From the NCBI RefSeq assembly GCF_030035675.1, contig NC_084485.1, positions 94,632,838-94,696,837 on the forward strand: a DNA stretch of 64,000 bases. Direction: 5' to 3'. The notes under the pieces were generated by a model that saw only the letters and a program-made list of their open reading frames with translations, did no database searches and was not told where the DNA came from. Within the stretch, counting starts at the first letter, position 1, and every line of letters starts with the position of its first letter. Made by a program: the position numbers and the translations under genes. Source of the stretch: Rhineura floridana. Its lineage: Eukaryota; Chordata; Lepidosauria; Squamata; Rhineuridae. Shown here piece after piece: positions 11,904 through 23,370 of this stretch.

Positions 11904-13380
11904 GTAAATGGTGTTGGAAATGGCTCATCTTATTTCAGGAGTTCAGGCCTTCAATGTAGGCTTCCGAGGGTTTAGATGATATAGACAGGAAGAGATTTCT
12001 GGTGGTATTTGTAAACAATTTTAATCAGAGAATGCATTGTCTAGGAAGAAGACATGGATGTTTTGCATGCCTTTGACATGAGCATATATCCACAGACACA
12101 CAACCAAGGTAGCAGTAGTATAGCACCCTCCTACGGGGAATGTGTTTTCAGAGTTAATGAGATTAAGTTAAGAAGTTGGATTTTACATGAAGAAGATCCT
12201 ATGAAACAGGACTTGACCGGAATCCTGTCATCTCTACTTCTGCATACAGTATTCTGTTATTTATCCCCAGTTTTTGTATGCACTTTGTATCAGTGTGACT
12301 AAGAGAATGTGTGATTATTAGTCCATTGTTATCTGAACTACTATATTATAGTATATTCAGCATAATCTCTGTTAATTTCTCCCTTTTGCTGTTTTCTTTA
12401 ATACACTGAATTATCTGTTACTCCATTATTTTGCAGTTGTGTGCGTTATAGCATATATCCACAGAAACATACACATTTTCAAGTTTCCTATTATCACCCA
12501 ATGAGTTAGCAGGAAGAAAACAATCAACTCGCAGAATAAATGTTTGTAGCAAATACAAATAAGAACCTTGCTTTGTGAGCAAGAGGCCTGAACCATGTCA
12601 TATACACATGCTGTTGCTGACCATGGTGTTATGGGCTTTGTTGTTTTGGAGCCATTCATAGTAAACATCACTAGGATTTTGTCTGTGAGACTAATGGGTA
12701 GTCAAGGACTTGACCAATGATGATTAATGTTCCTTGACTGAGGGCCAAAACAGAGGTGTGATTGAGTAAATAGCAGGCAGCTATATATCTCGTTTTTCTT
12801 TAACTAATTACAGGAGCAGGGAATTCTGAATCTCACTGTGAAGACAGCGCATGGGAAGGGGAGCCATCTTTTCACTTCCCCATTGAGATCAGAATGGAGA
12901 TTCCCCACATGCACACATGCGCAAACTGTCTTCACAGTGTACGTCATGATCCCCTGCCCTTGTAACTGAAGTAAAACGAGACATATAGCTGCCTGACGCA
13001 AGGATGCCAACAGGATTTTCTGGGCTCAGTACACTGTATGCAGATTCGGCCCTCTGACCCACTCACAAAAGAGGACACAAATTTGCATATGAATTGCATG
13101 ATAAGCAAATTGGTGCCCCCCTTAGCAGGTACAATGGAGCCCCCAAAATAAAGGGGTATGCACATTTTGCTTCATAACTTTCTAAGAGGGCTAGATACTT
13201 ACTTTAAAAAAAAAAGACAGACTCAGAATCTCAGGGCCTTGCTGGCTATTCATCCAGTACATCAGTACCCCCTGCACCTACCTCTCAGAGGTCCTGGCCT
13301 GATGTCTTAAGCATAGGTCTAGTTTTGCCCTAAGATGTTTTTCTCAGTATCCTAAAAATTCTTCACCTCTGACCTTGAAT
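11904..13380 (+). other. LSS-like intron, no recognisable feature
   Basis: AT-rich sequence without a convincing repeat, RNA gene or exon. Confidence 0.35.
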
Positions 13381-13384
13381 GTGT

Positions 13385-13450
13385 GTTATGTTATGGTTTA
13401 TTTCTATGCCGCCTTTTGGCCAAAAGACCCTCAAGGCGGCTCACAAAAAA
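13385..13450 (-). mobile_element. LINE/SINE 3' tail
   Basis: On the minus strand it reads GAGCCGCCTTGAGGGTC then a GCATAGAAATAAACC-type tail, the usual 3' end shared by squamate LINEs and SINEs. Confidence 0.45.
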
Positions 13451-13489
13451 TAAACACAAATACAAAATACACATCAGAAAAGAATACAG

Positions 13490-13795
13490 TGTACAAAAAT
13501 TTAAATAACAAAATATTAACATTGTTAAAAAAGCATTGTGCATGAGAAAGAGAAATCAGTATTGCGTGATCTCTACAATCAGGACCAGCAGGACACAGCT
13601 GGCTTCCTTGGCAATCCCAAAATTGTCTGGGTGAGGGTGAGGGGAGCAGCAATAACTGTACTCTGTAATGTTGTGTTATTTGTTTTATGACACACACCCA
13701 CCAGCCATTTAGTAACTGGTGCCCACAGCATTTTCTCAAAATTCAAAATGTGCCCGCTGGTCCAAAAAGGTTGGGGACCGCTGGACTAAGCTTTT
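13490..13795 (-). mobile_element. hAT (Charlie-like) element, partial
   Basis: Reversed, it starts with GCGGTCCCCAACCTTTTTGG and continues GGGCACATTTTGAATTTTGA. It then matches the copy at 32968 through GAGATCACGCAATA. The 3' half is missing. Confidence 0.6.
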
Positions 13796-14439
13796 AGCTA
13801 GCTATAAGGAAAACACTGCAGCTGGTGGCTTGTATTAGGAGAACAGGTGGCAGAGGATGGCAGAGGAAGGGGACTTCATTTTTCATCACCGCTGTTACCA
13901 GCTGAAAAAAGGGCTCAGTCACCTCTTGGTGGAAATATCATGTACATAGGTCAGCAGGCCAGAACAATTAGACAATCCATTATGCATAAGTCTTCACAGG
14001 AAGGCTGAATAGCCATCCAGTTGTCACTTGGGAACAAAGGGCAAGAAGAATGGCAGGAGGAAGAAAGTGACAGAATCCCCTTCTCTTCTCACCTGAGATT
14101 CTGGGTACAGGAACATCAAGTTCATTAATACATTTTGTTATGTCTACTTTAAATGAAAAATTATTTAGCATGGAATAATCAATTACTCAACAATTTTTCT
14201 TTTTCTTCTAAAAAGTAGTTCAGACGATTCACCAACTTCAGTTTCAAAGGCTACTTTTAAACACCTTCAGTACAGTAGTTCACTGTTCTCCTTGCGCTTG
14301 CTGAATCAAGCCAATTTAAACTATGCTGAACTTTAACTTGGTCATTCACATTCCACAGTCAAATGCAGGATGCCAGTTCATTTTTTGGGTGGGTCAGTGG
14401 AATGGTTTCTCGAAACCCTGCTTATTAGTCTGTAGAATG

Positions 14440-14665
14440 TATCACATATTGGAATTGCTTTTAAGATGCTTTTAAAGCTTTTTTTAAAAAGATGTTTTAA
14501 AAGGTAGTTTTTTAAATATGTTTTTAAAGATGTTTTGTAATATGTTTTAAAGTCTGTTTTTATGATGTTTTAGAGTGTTTTTACCGCTTTTGTTTGCCGC
14601 CCTGGGCTCTTACTGGGAGGAAGAGTGGGATATAAATCTAATAAATAAATACATTTAATAAATAT
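14440..14665 (+). mobile_element. L2-type LINE 3' UTR
   Basis: Repeated TTTTAAAGATGTTTT-like units are followed by GCCGCCCTGGGCTCTTACTG, GGAAGAGTGGGATATAAATC and an AATAAA-rich tail. The same 3' UTR is at 29.4-29.6 and 49.75-49.99 kb. Confidence 0.65.
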
Positions 14666-14989
14666 GAGAACTAGTGGGAAGACAGAGAAACAGTTTTATA
14701 GTGCTTAATTAAAAAATCCACCCCAATTTGCTGCTCTGCTCATAGATTGCAAATTTGGAGGAGCGGCATTTTGCTGACTCTCTCTGTGTCTGTGTGTAAG
14801 TAAAATCTGCAAAAGGTTCATGGAAATGGGAAGCTTACAATTAGTGGCAGCCAGCAGCAATGGCAGTCTTTCCAGTGAGTTAAAACTGTTTCACTCTCTC
14901 TAGATGCAATTTCCTGATCCAAAAGAGGGAAGTTTGGGTTTCAGGTGGGGGAGGGAGAATATTTTGGCACTCCCTTTGTTGTTGTTGTT

Positions 14990-15050
14990 GTGAATAATAA
15001 GAATAATAAAATTTCTATCCCACCCTTCCTCCCAGGAGCCCAGGGCTTTT
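14990..15050 (-). mobile_element. L2-type LINE tail fragment
   Basis: The reverse complement reads CTGGGCTCCTGGGAGGAAGG followed by GTGGGATAGAAATTTTATTATTC. Only the last 60 bp are present. Confidence 0.5.
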
Positions 15051-15596
15051 GAGGGGAGGGAGATTTGGGGGACGGGATCTGTAAAACATTTGTGGAGGTG
15101 GGGAATTACAACTGATGGTAGGCAAGGCCCTTTGGTTTTTTCTTTAATTGTATTAAAATATCCTTTTTTTCCCCTTTAAGTATTTAAAGTTAAACAGTGT
15201 TTTTTTGGCAGCCACTGGCTGGCAGCCACCATTTTCATCTACCCAAAATGTCCTAAATTCTGGGGAAAATGGTGCTTGTCGTAAAAATGCAGCCACCATG
15301 GTGGGCACAATTTGTGTATGGCAGCTGCTCTTCCCAACTTCCCCTGAATTTCTTGGAATGATGTTATGTCTTTGGAATTCTGAGGAAAAGGAAAAGGAAA
15401 TTATGGCAATCAGCTGGCAACTCTGAAAAGAACTCACTTTTAAAATAGTAAAAGAAAAAACAACAACAAAATAACCACAACCACTGACAACCATCAGTGG
15501 TAAGACCCTCATTCACCCCCCTGTTCCTTTTGTAAAATTTCCTCTGAAATTGTGGGGACTAAAATTCTCCTTCTGTTTTGAGCCAAATGTTTGTTC

Positions 15597-15668
15597 AGAG
15601 GTAAGCTCCATTGAATTCAGTGGGCCTTACTTCCAGGTAATTGCATATAGGATTGCAGCCTAAAACAC
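15597..15668. repeat. Interspersed repeat fragment (AAGCTCCATTGAATTCAGTG type)
   Basis: It carries TAAGCTCCATTGAATTCAGTG, the ACTTCCAGGTAA box and ATAGGATTGCAGCC. Copies recur at 31.2, 43.7 and 51.0 kb, and a related core forms the array at 19.2 kb. It is a common squamate repeat of uncertain class. Confidence 0.45.
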
Positions 15669-15730
15669 ACAATGAACACCATTAACGTGATTGCTATTTT
15701 TCTAGAGTGTTTCTCTGATTCCTTCTGCAG

Positions 15731-15849
15731 CAACATTCAATTGGTATGAGAGATACCATTTTACCAGTCTCAGAAAGAAAGCCATAGCAGAAATGCAAGA
15801 ACAAATCAAGGCTGATGACATATTCTCAAACTACACCAATTCTAGCCCG
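15731..15849 (+). CDS. LSS-like exon, human residues ~298-337
   Basis: The acceptor is TTCTGCAG and the donor GTAGGT. It is the least conserved exon: about 15 of 40 residues match human, including NxYE, LRxxA, IxADDxF and the final Pro. Splice phase and length agree with the family. Confidence 0.8.
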
Positions 15850-16132
15850 GTAGGTCCATTGCAAATAGTGCTCAGAAATAAATGTACCTGGAACTAATTC
15901 CTTTTGATAGCATAACATGTATTCTTTCTCCTTAGGAAGCTTTACCTCAGATCCCAGTTTATTTCCAAACTGAGAGCTCTGCTTAAGGTTTGCTTGCTCT
16001 ACCCACTGAAGGAGTTTCTGTGTTTGGCTGGTGACAGGCAGAGACGTAGCCATGGCAGATGTGTGTGTTAAGAATGGAGGGTTTTGTAGAGGGAAATTCC
16101 TAACTGTAAGAGTTTTCTCCTTTGTCCTGTAG

Positions 16133-16230
16133 ATCTGTAAATCATTTCATGTGATAATATGCTGGTATGTTGACGGAGCCAATTCTCCAGCCCTTCAAGA
16201 GCATATCTCCAGAATCTATGACTACCTTTG
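16133..16230 (+). CDS. LSS-like exon, human residues ~338-370
   Basis: The acceptor is CCTGTAG and the donor GTAAGG. The peptide [20 protein letters not shown] matches human [20 protein letters not shown] and ends DYLW with the Trp codon split. Confidence 0.9.
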
Positions 16231-16550
16231 GTAAGGTTGGCGAATTTATTCAAACCCAGCTTTGTAGAGTCCTAAATATGGTCTTGCAAAAGTGCAATTT
16301 TGTAATCTTGAATCTATCTGAACCAATCCTAAATAGACAGATAAATCATTATTGAGAAATCTTAAATCTGAATTTACCCCAAAATCACAGGAGGCCCAAA
16401 TCTGTAATCTGATATGTTCAGTTTTTGGGTTAAAGAGAGTAATATCCCACACATAACAAACAAATTTAATTAGCTTTCTGGCAATAATTCAACAAAGTAT
16501 AGCACAATGCTAGTTATATTCCACATATAATGTATGTAATGAAAAGTTAA

Positions 16551-16917
16551 TGTTGTAGAAATGTAATAATTGTAACATGAAGTTTTGTAGTCTGTAAGTC
16601 TCAGGTGGGGGCTGTTGGTCAGTGACGCAGGCTGTGAGACTCACAGACAAGGTTTTTTAGCAGAGAGAGAGAAACATGAAGCAGAAGGGTTAAGCTGTGA
16701 GAACAGAGTGCCAGACATTCAAGGTCAGTGGCTGACTGGAAGTGTGATAAGGTGGGAAACTTGCAGGAACTCAGTGTGGGGGACGAAATGTCAATGGAGA
16801 GAGCTGTGTCTAATGTCTTTGCCTAGTAAAGACTCTTACAAGAAACTTGCCTGGCCTATCTTATTCCTGTTCTAAACGGCTCTTGGATTCCATCCCTGTA
16901 TGATCTACACACGCACA
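16551..16917 (+). mobile_element. Possible solo LTR fossil
   Basis: The TGT...ACA borders are tentative. A purine-rich central part and a pyrimidine-rich 3' part ending GATCTACACA resemble an LTR. No flanking duplication was found and no internal domain remains, so this is a weak call; if real it is an old solitary LTR. Confidence 0.25.
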
Positions 16918-17436
16918 CACGCAACACAAGCTTGGCCTGATATATAGTTATGGGCTTGACTTGCTAGCTGCAAGGTTCTTCCCCCTCGCCCAGGTTGCAG
17001 AAAGAATTGATTCCTTTGAGATCGTTAATATTCTTACATCTTCAGTTGGAATTGTTGATGCTTGAGCTCTTGTGTCTATACTTTGCATGGATTATCTTGC
17101 AGTAGCATCTAAGGACCATTTCACATTATTCACTCGTGACGTTGGGTTCCAATCTTTCCCATTGTCTGCCAGATTCATGGCAAATATCTCTTGCTGCATC
17201 CCAAATGCTCCCACGTGAAGTGTTCTTGAGGCATAAGAATGTGTATATTCCATTCCCTTCAGCTTTGCCAGAATAGACAGTGTCTTGAAAATGTAGATTT
17301 GTTTGACTCCTTTTTTTAAGTAATCCCTTCAGCTGCACAATATGAACACCATTAAGACACTTTCTCATCTAATGAGAGAGAGGAGAAGGGTCTTCTGGTC
17401 ACAAAAGCAAGGTTACTCTTCTTAAAACTCCTTCAT

Positions 17437-17913
17437 GGTAGTGGGGTGGAAGAGAATTTTGATTCAGTTTGCATTTCAAGCCAAATTTATGAAATTCACA
17501 CTTTCCAAAACAATATGAATACCAAAACCCAGCCATTCTTCAAAATTCGAACTTATTTGATTTTTGCAATGCATTTTGCCAGCTAATGTTTACAAGAATG
17601 CATATATTAGGGGAAAGTATGCATAAAATGAATATATAACAAGTAAAAATATGTTATGACAAGAAATGGCTTGCAAAAAATGTCTACATTAGTCAAAACT
17701 CCCTACAAAAAATGTTTTTATTAGGGGAAATTTGTTCTAAAATGCTGGAGCTTCGGCTATGGGGCGGTATACAAATACAATAAATAAATAAATAATGAAG
17801 ATTGAAGAAAAACTGCAAATTGCTACAGAAATGTGGATCACTGAATTTAAGATTGGAAAAATGAGAATCAGAGAACTGAAATTGTCAGATATTTCCATCT
17901 CTACATGCTAGTA
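17437..17913 (+). mobile_element. hAT-type MITE M1 with a LINE-tail insert
   Basis: TTTTGATTCAGTTTGCATTT, the AATGCATATATTAGGGGAAA ladder and a terminal CAGATATTTCCATCTCTA match M1. At about 17746-17797 the family sequence is interrupted by AGCTTCGGCTATGGGGCGG plus an (AAAT)n-type tail. Confidence 0.65.
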
Positions 17914-18004
17914 TTGTCAAACCTTGCTCTCCCATTATGTAAGGATGTTAGGGAGCTACATGGTCTTGCATCTGCTATAATCTCTCCTTTTTATATCCAT
18001 GCAG

Positions 18005-18078
18005 GCTTGGACAAGATGGTATGCTAATGAAGGTAAAGTAGTGTGGACCCAGAAGTTGGGAATTGCTATGGCCTTCAA
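18005..18078 (+). pseudogene. Decayed LSS-like exon, human residues ~370-398 (Trp387 exon)
   Basis: After the acceptor ATGCAG the frame reads LGQDGMLMK, matching human MGLDGMKMQ, to 18032. Beyond that the reading frame continues into VK and a TAG at 18039. The following bases still align with the expected codons for GTNGSQIWDTAFAIQALLE, for example GGACCCAGAAGTTGGGA against GGGTCCCAGATCTGGGA, but only with several gaps. The normal donor after the final Glu codon is gone. AAG|GTAAAG at 18032/18033 could act as a phase-0 donor that omits the rest, including Trp387. Identity of the exon is good; the use of that donor is inferred. Confidence 0.7.
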
Positions 18079-18420
18079 TCCGCATTGTTTTGATGGCTAA
18101 AGAGCCCAGTTGCCTCCTGGCTATCTGACAGCAACAGATGCTTTTAAGTAAAAATCAAATGATCAGGAGATCCAGTCATGGATCTCCTGCATAATGTGTA
18201 GCTTGGCCCCAAGATTAGGGTTAGGAGGTAAGTTATAAAACAGCACAGGCTCAGGTGGCATATTTTTAAAAGGTGTACACATTTCTTGGGGCAAAAGCTT
18301 TCATGAATATGTCCATGCATATGCATAGTTATTTGCAGTTGGAGATATATATTATAATGAGTGCAGAGAGAGAGAAAGCACAGCAAACATTGGCGTCAAA
18401 ATGACAGAGATAATTCAGTT

Positions 18421-19173
18421 CACTAATAGGCAAAAAAGCCTTGCAGTTTAAGAACACACCTACACCCAACAGATATTTCTATCAAACTTTAAAAAGCAGG
18501 GAAATTGGGCAGCTATAGTGGGTGCACCAGGACAGCGGAGACCTGACCTCCTCTTTCATATATTGTACTGCCCCACAAATTTGTAAAAATGCAAACACAG
18601 TTTGGTTGGTCTTTCACAGTCCAATCCACTTGCTGTGTAGCTTGGAAGAATTTGGTAACGTGCCTCTGAGCCTCTGGTGAGTGGTGGCAATACCTGCAAT
18701 CAGCCCAAATAACAGCAACAAGACTTGGGCTGCGCTGATCTTATTTTAGCAGGGAGGAAGCAACAGTTGATATAGTTCAAATAGTCACTTTAAATATGTT
18801 TGATTTACTTTGCAATTTTAGTGATATAGTAAATCTTTTTCTTTTCCTTCTGTTTCTGTGAATATGTGAAGTACAGCAACACTTTGCATAATTTACACTA
18901 AAAAAACCTCCAAAACCAATTGTGGAATAATGATAGTACCTATGCTGCAGAATAGTGTCCAATGGACATGAGGAGCGTCTCAGTTTGCACAAGATAAAAC
19001 AGTGGGAGGTAAAATACATTGTGTTTGCATTTTTACAAATTTGTAGGGCAGTACAGTATCTCAGTATCCCCTGGTGCATTCACTATAGCTGCCCAATTTC
19101 CTGCTTTTTAAAAGTTTGATAGAAATATCTGTTGGCTACATTGTTAAACTGCAAGGCTTTTTGCCTGTTAGTG
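18421..19173. mobile_element. CACTA-ended non-autonomous DNA transposon with long TIRs, 753 bp
   Basis: Outer ends are CACTAATAGGC and GCCTGTTAGTG. The arms at about 18421-18600 and 19015-19173 are inverted copies of each other: CAACAGATATTTCTATC, AATTGGGCAGCTATAGTG and ACAAATTTGTAAAAATGC occur on both sides. Flanks AGTT and AATT may be a 4-bp target duplication with one change. The CACTA ends and long arms suggest a CACTA/Chapaev-type element. There is no transposase ORF. Confidence 0.7.
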
Positions 19174-19199
19174 AATTTCTCTGCTTTTTAATCCAGGAG

Positions 19200-19770
19200 C
19201 TAAGAAATGGGATCCTGCGCAAGTTTGCTGAGAATGGATTGATCATTTGCATGCTTATTGAGTTCAATGGGATTTACTCCCCTGCAATCATGCTTAGTAT
19301 AGGTGAAACTAACCCTGGAGGATGAGGAGGAGAAGGAGGGAGGACTGGAGTGGGCAGGGGAGGAGAAAGAAGGAAGAGAGGAGTGGAGGAAGAAGGGAAG
19401 GAGAGGAAGGGAGGGGAAGGAGAGAGGGGAGGGGAAAGGCAGGTCTGATAATTTGCATGCTTATTGAGTTCAATGGGATTTACTCCCATGCAATCACACT
19501 TAGAATAGGCAAAACTAACCATGGAAGAGGGGGCAGGAGAGGGAGGGAGGGAGGAGGAGATAGGAAGGGGATGGGGAGGGGAAGGGAGGGGTGAAGGAAG
19601 GGGGTGGGAAGGGGCAGAAGGGAGGGGTTAGGAGGGAGAAGGAGGAGAGGGCAGGTTGGATCATTTGCATGCTTTATTAATTCAGTGGGATTTACTCCTG
19701 TACAGTCATGCTTAGGAAAGAGGAAACTGATCTGGGAAAGGGGGAGAGAAGGGCAGGAAGAGTAGGGGTA
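19200..19770 (+). repeat. Three-unit tandem array with GA-rich spacers
   Basis: Three copies of a core (ATTTGCATGCTTATTGAGTT then GGGATTTACTCC and CAATCA-CTTAG) begin near 19243, 19448 and 19659. They are spaced about 205-210 bp apart, and each is followed by 90-130 bp of almost pure G/A on the plus strand. The third core is the most diverged. This reads as a local tandem duplication of an interspersed repeat plus a polypurine tract. Confidence 0.75.
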
Positions 19771-19974
19771 GAGAAGAACGGGGAGGGGTGAGGGAGGGGA
19801 GGAGATTGGGTGGGTGGGCCCTGGGATCCCCTTCCTTTGCCAGAGGAAAACATTGTGACCAGTATCACTGTTTTTCAGGGTTTTCCCCACCTTTTTATTC
19901 TACAGCAGGCGCATGTAGCCTCCCACCCACATTTAAACCAAAGCTGTTCCAGCCACACCAGATCTTTATTTTCC

Positions 19975-20210
19975 TTTAGACAGTCATGGCTTCCTCCAAA
20001 AAATCCTGGGAACTGTAGTTTGTGAAGTATATTTAGAGTTGATAGGAGATGCCCTATTCCCCTCACAGAGCTACAATCCCCAGAAGAGGGGCTGACTGTT
20101 AAACCACTCTGGCCACTGGAGCCCTGTCAGGGAAATAGGAGTCTCCTAACAACTCTCGGCACCCTTCACAAACTACACTTCCTAGGATTCTTTGGGGTGT
20201 TTTTCCAACA
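19975..20210. mobile_element. Palindromic MITE-like relic
   Basis: The left arm AAATCCTGGGAACTGTAGTT and the right arm AACTACACTTCCTAGGATTC are inverted. The middle includes AACCACTCTGGCCACTGGAG. The same organisation is at 39745-39950. Confidence 0.55.
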
Positions 20211-20329
20211 GGCAAGAAAATTCAAGGGATTCCAGAGGCAATGAGCACTCAAGTGGGGGGGGGAGATATTGAGTGAGAAATTGGCCAGAGTCAGATGCCA
20301 GGGTGGCCTGAGCTCTGGGGGCTCAAATG

Positions 20330-21010
20330 TTAAACAGGTTGATCCCACCTGTTGATTGGGAGGCTGAGGTGGCTGGGCATGGAGGCCCTACCCCCAGTGC
20401 TGTGTTTGCAGGCATTTGGAGTGGGGGAGAAGTGCGAGTGGAAAGCAGTGGCAGGAATAGGATGGGTCCTTACTGCTCTACGCACAACATGGGGAAATTT
20501 GGAAGCCATTCAGCCAAGGGTTCAACAGCAAAATGAGGAGGTTGCTGCACTCAAGGAACAGCCAACTGTCCTGAGGGGAGCATTGGAGGCTGCCCAGGGG
20601 AGGAGGGAGAAGGCTGAAAAGAGAGCTGCAGTAATGGCTGTTTGGTTTGCTAAACTGAAACATGAAAAACAGGCAAGGACGTGGCAGTGCATACCTAGCC
20701 CGCATAAAGTTTGAGCCCTTATCACATCCCGGGAGCGGGATCCAGAAACCTGGGATGGAGATATGTGGGACTCTGATGAGAAGTCTGATGGAATGGGAGG
20801 ATGAAAGGGAGCCGGAGGTGGAGGTGAGACCCTTAGTCACTAATAAATCAAAGGGGCCACCTGGAAATTCAAATGCAACTCAGACAGCTAGAACTGTGAG
20901 GGGCTACACCTCTGCTCCAGCTGATAAAAGCCTGGTTTTCCTTATATCAATCAGGTCATGGGATCGCAGACCTGGGACGCATCATTCACTGTTCAAGGTT
21001 TCTTGGAGGT
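20330..21010 (+). mobile_element. Possible LTR-retroelement gag-like fossil
   Basis: An open stretch of about 120 codons is rich in Gln, Glu, Lys and Ala and predicts a coiled coil (QQQNEEVAALKEQ). A following stretch contains GPPGNSN and GYTSAPAD. The style resembles the N-terminal gag region of reptile retroelements. No LTRs, protease or polymerase are visible, and it looks broken and old. Identification is tentative. Confidence 0.3.
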
Positions 21011-22214
21011 ATCTTTTTCTATTGTCATCTCTTCTCATTTTGTTTTCTCCATGATAAGTCCCCTGGTCTATTTACACATATAATTTAGAAGAATAAATTG
21101 GCATGTAGATGGTGTGTGCGTGATTCAACCAAAGCACACACATACGGCTAAACGGAAAAGACACCTTCTCTTGTAACCGGAAATCCAATAATCTACACAT
21201 ATTCATTTGTAGTATTTTAATTTCATCTTTATCTCTATAGCAAGACTCCAGATGGGATTCTTGTCAGTTTCTGGTTTTGGGAGACAGAGTGCACAAGACA
21301 GGTGCTCCTTGCTCCCTCTGCTGAGTCCCTCATGCCCCTGTTCTCTCAGCTTGGCTAGGCTTGGAAACTGATCACTGATGGAATCTGAGACTGAAGCTCC
21401 AAAGCAAGAAGATGCTTCTTCCCCTTGTTTGCATGTCTGGTGATTCCCTTTCATCTCAGCTAGACTGCTATGAAGTTGGAGGAGGAGAGAAGTTAAGACT
21501 GGGTGTACTAATGCAGAAATGAGTGATACTCTGGCCCCTGCCATTCTCTCTGTCTTCTATATTGGTGGGCAGTACACAGTGCTATATAATAGTGGTCTAA
21601 TTTGAATCCAACAGAGATTGGAGTCTTATACGTTTTGCTATCAAACTTGACAGAAAGCAGTCTTACTGAGAAAAGATACGTTCTGGAGGAGACAGATCAA
21701 ATGCGGTGACGTGATTCACACCATTTACTGTGTTAATAGCCATGCTGCTAAAATCTTTCTTTAAAGGAGTGAGAATATTTTATTTATTTATAATAACATC
21801 CCTCCTTTCTGTTAAACATGCATAAACACCATTACAACCATTAAAACAAAACAAAATCTATGCAGTATCAAAATAAATCTTATCTATCAATTGAACAGCA
21901 TTAGCAGGAAACAGCAACAATGAAAGCAACAAAATTAATTATCTAACAAGTTCATGGGAGAACAACAACATAGCACCCTAAAAGACAGTAGTGTTAGTGA
22001 AATACAAATGTTACTGGGGATGATGTTCCATTAAATGGGAGCTACTGTAGAGAAGGCTCTGGCCCTGTTTGCCACACTAAAATTATTAGTGAAGAATTTG
22101 TGTAGCTGTCCAAAGTACTGCTTTTGTGTAAGTTGCTCTGATTCACTCTGATGATTCTCTCGGTGACATTCTTGAGTCAGTACTGCTGAACCATAACATC
22201 TTTCTTTTTTCTAG

Positions 22215-22286
22215 GCTGGGGTTCAGAACAATCCTGACTATGAATCCTGTCTGAAAAAAGCCCACGTATACTTGAAAGCCTCTCAG
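22215..22286 (+). CDS. LSS-like exon, human residues ~399-422
   Basis: The acceptor is TTCTAG and the donor GTGAGG, phase 0 at both ends. The peptide AGVQNNPDYESCLKKAHVYL matches human [20 protein letters not shown]. Confidence 0.88.
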
Positions 22287-22699
22287 GTGAGGAGCTGAGC
22301 TGGAATAACATACATGAGGTATCAGTGCTAGTTTTAAAAGACTGCTGTCTCAGTGAAAGAATCATGAGGGAAATATTGGTTTCTTTTTGCAAAGAAATAA
22401 GAGCTACCTTCATGTGTTATTCATGCGAAGGAGATACTAGATGAACACGGGCAGTGATCCACTGCTTGATCTAGATGATCAAGGGCAGCTTCCAAGGTTG
22501 TGCAGCTTCCCCTGGCCTTGCCTCTGATGTCCATGCATTTAGACTTGGATGTCTGCATAAGTAAAACCCATTCACAGAAACTTCTCTTTAAATAGGCATG
22601 AGCATCTGCATAGGTTGAAGCCTAAGATGTGGATGTTGGGACTGGAAGAAGCTGTGTGAGCCACAATGTGACTCAGCTGCTTCTTGATTGCGTGAAGAC

Positions 22700-23146
22700 T
22701 AGGGATGGAAAGATCTGTCCATTTTGGTTGTCTCCGTTTCTCGTTTTCCCAATCTTAAATTCAGTTCTCCACATTTCTGCAACTGTCTGCAAATTCTTTT
22801 CAATAAAAAAATTATCATGAAAATTCTCTAGCTTTTTAGTGTGAATTTCACCTAAGAAACATATTTTTGTAGGCGGTTCTGACTTACATGCATATTTTTG
22901 CAAGCGATCTCTCATCATATATGCATTTTGGGTGTTATTTTCACTCATATTCATTTTTATGCACACTTTCCCCTAACATATGTCTTTTTGTAAACATTGT
23001 TTTGTTGGTGAACTGCATTGCAAAATTCAATTAAGTGTGAATTTTGAAGGATGGCTGTGTTTCGGTTCTCATATTGTTTCGGAAAGTGCGAATTTGATAG
23101 ATTTGGCATGAAATGGAAACTGAATCGAATTTCTTGCCCACCCCTA
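22700..23146 (-). mobile_element. hAT-type MITE M1, complete reversed copy, 447 bp
   Basis: Termini are TAGGGATGG and CCACCCCTA. The flanks GTGAAGAC (22692-22699) and GTGAAGAG (23147-23154) form an 8-bp target duplication with one change. Inside is the M1 ladder of CATATTTTTG-like units. No protein is encoded. Confidence 0.8.
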
Positions 23147-23319
23147 GTGAAGAGCTATTCAAGTAAGTAACATGTGAGGGGGACTCTAGAATTATAGGTT
23201 TCTAATTTGAAGCCATGTGATCATTAGTGTCAATTTAGTTCTATAGAGTGGCTTAAATTCTGTGTAAAACCTTGTATATCTACTGCAATTTCCCTCAACA
23301 AATCTAATCTCTTCTTCAG

Positions 23320-23370
23320 ATTGTAGATAATCCACCCAACTACCAGAGATATTATCGGCAGATGAACAAG
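23320..23370 (+). CDS. LSS-like exon, human residues ~423-439
   Basis: A 51-nt exon encodes IVDNPPNYQRYYRQMNK, matching human VPDNPPDYQKYYRQMRK. The acceptor is TTCTTCAG, the donor GTACAT, phase 0. Confidence 0.9.

Noticed and set aside
19190-19240. Candidate for the missing Trp387 exon (TGGGATCCTGCGC after an AG acceptor)
   Set aside because: Only about five codons resemble WDTA and the frame closes at once. Sequence directly after 18032 aligns much better with the expected exon.
20352-20714. 120-aa coiled-coil ORF as a host exon
   Set aside because: No fitting splice sites or neighbours; style and context suggest a retroelement relic.
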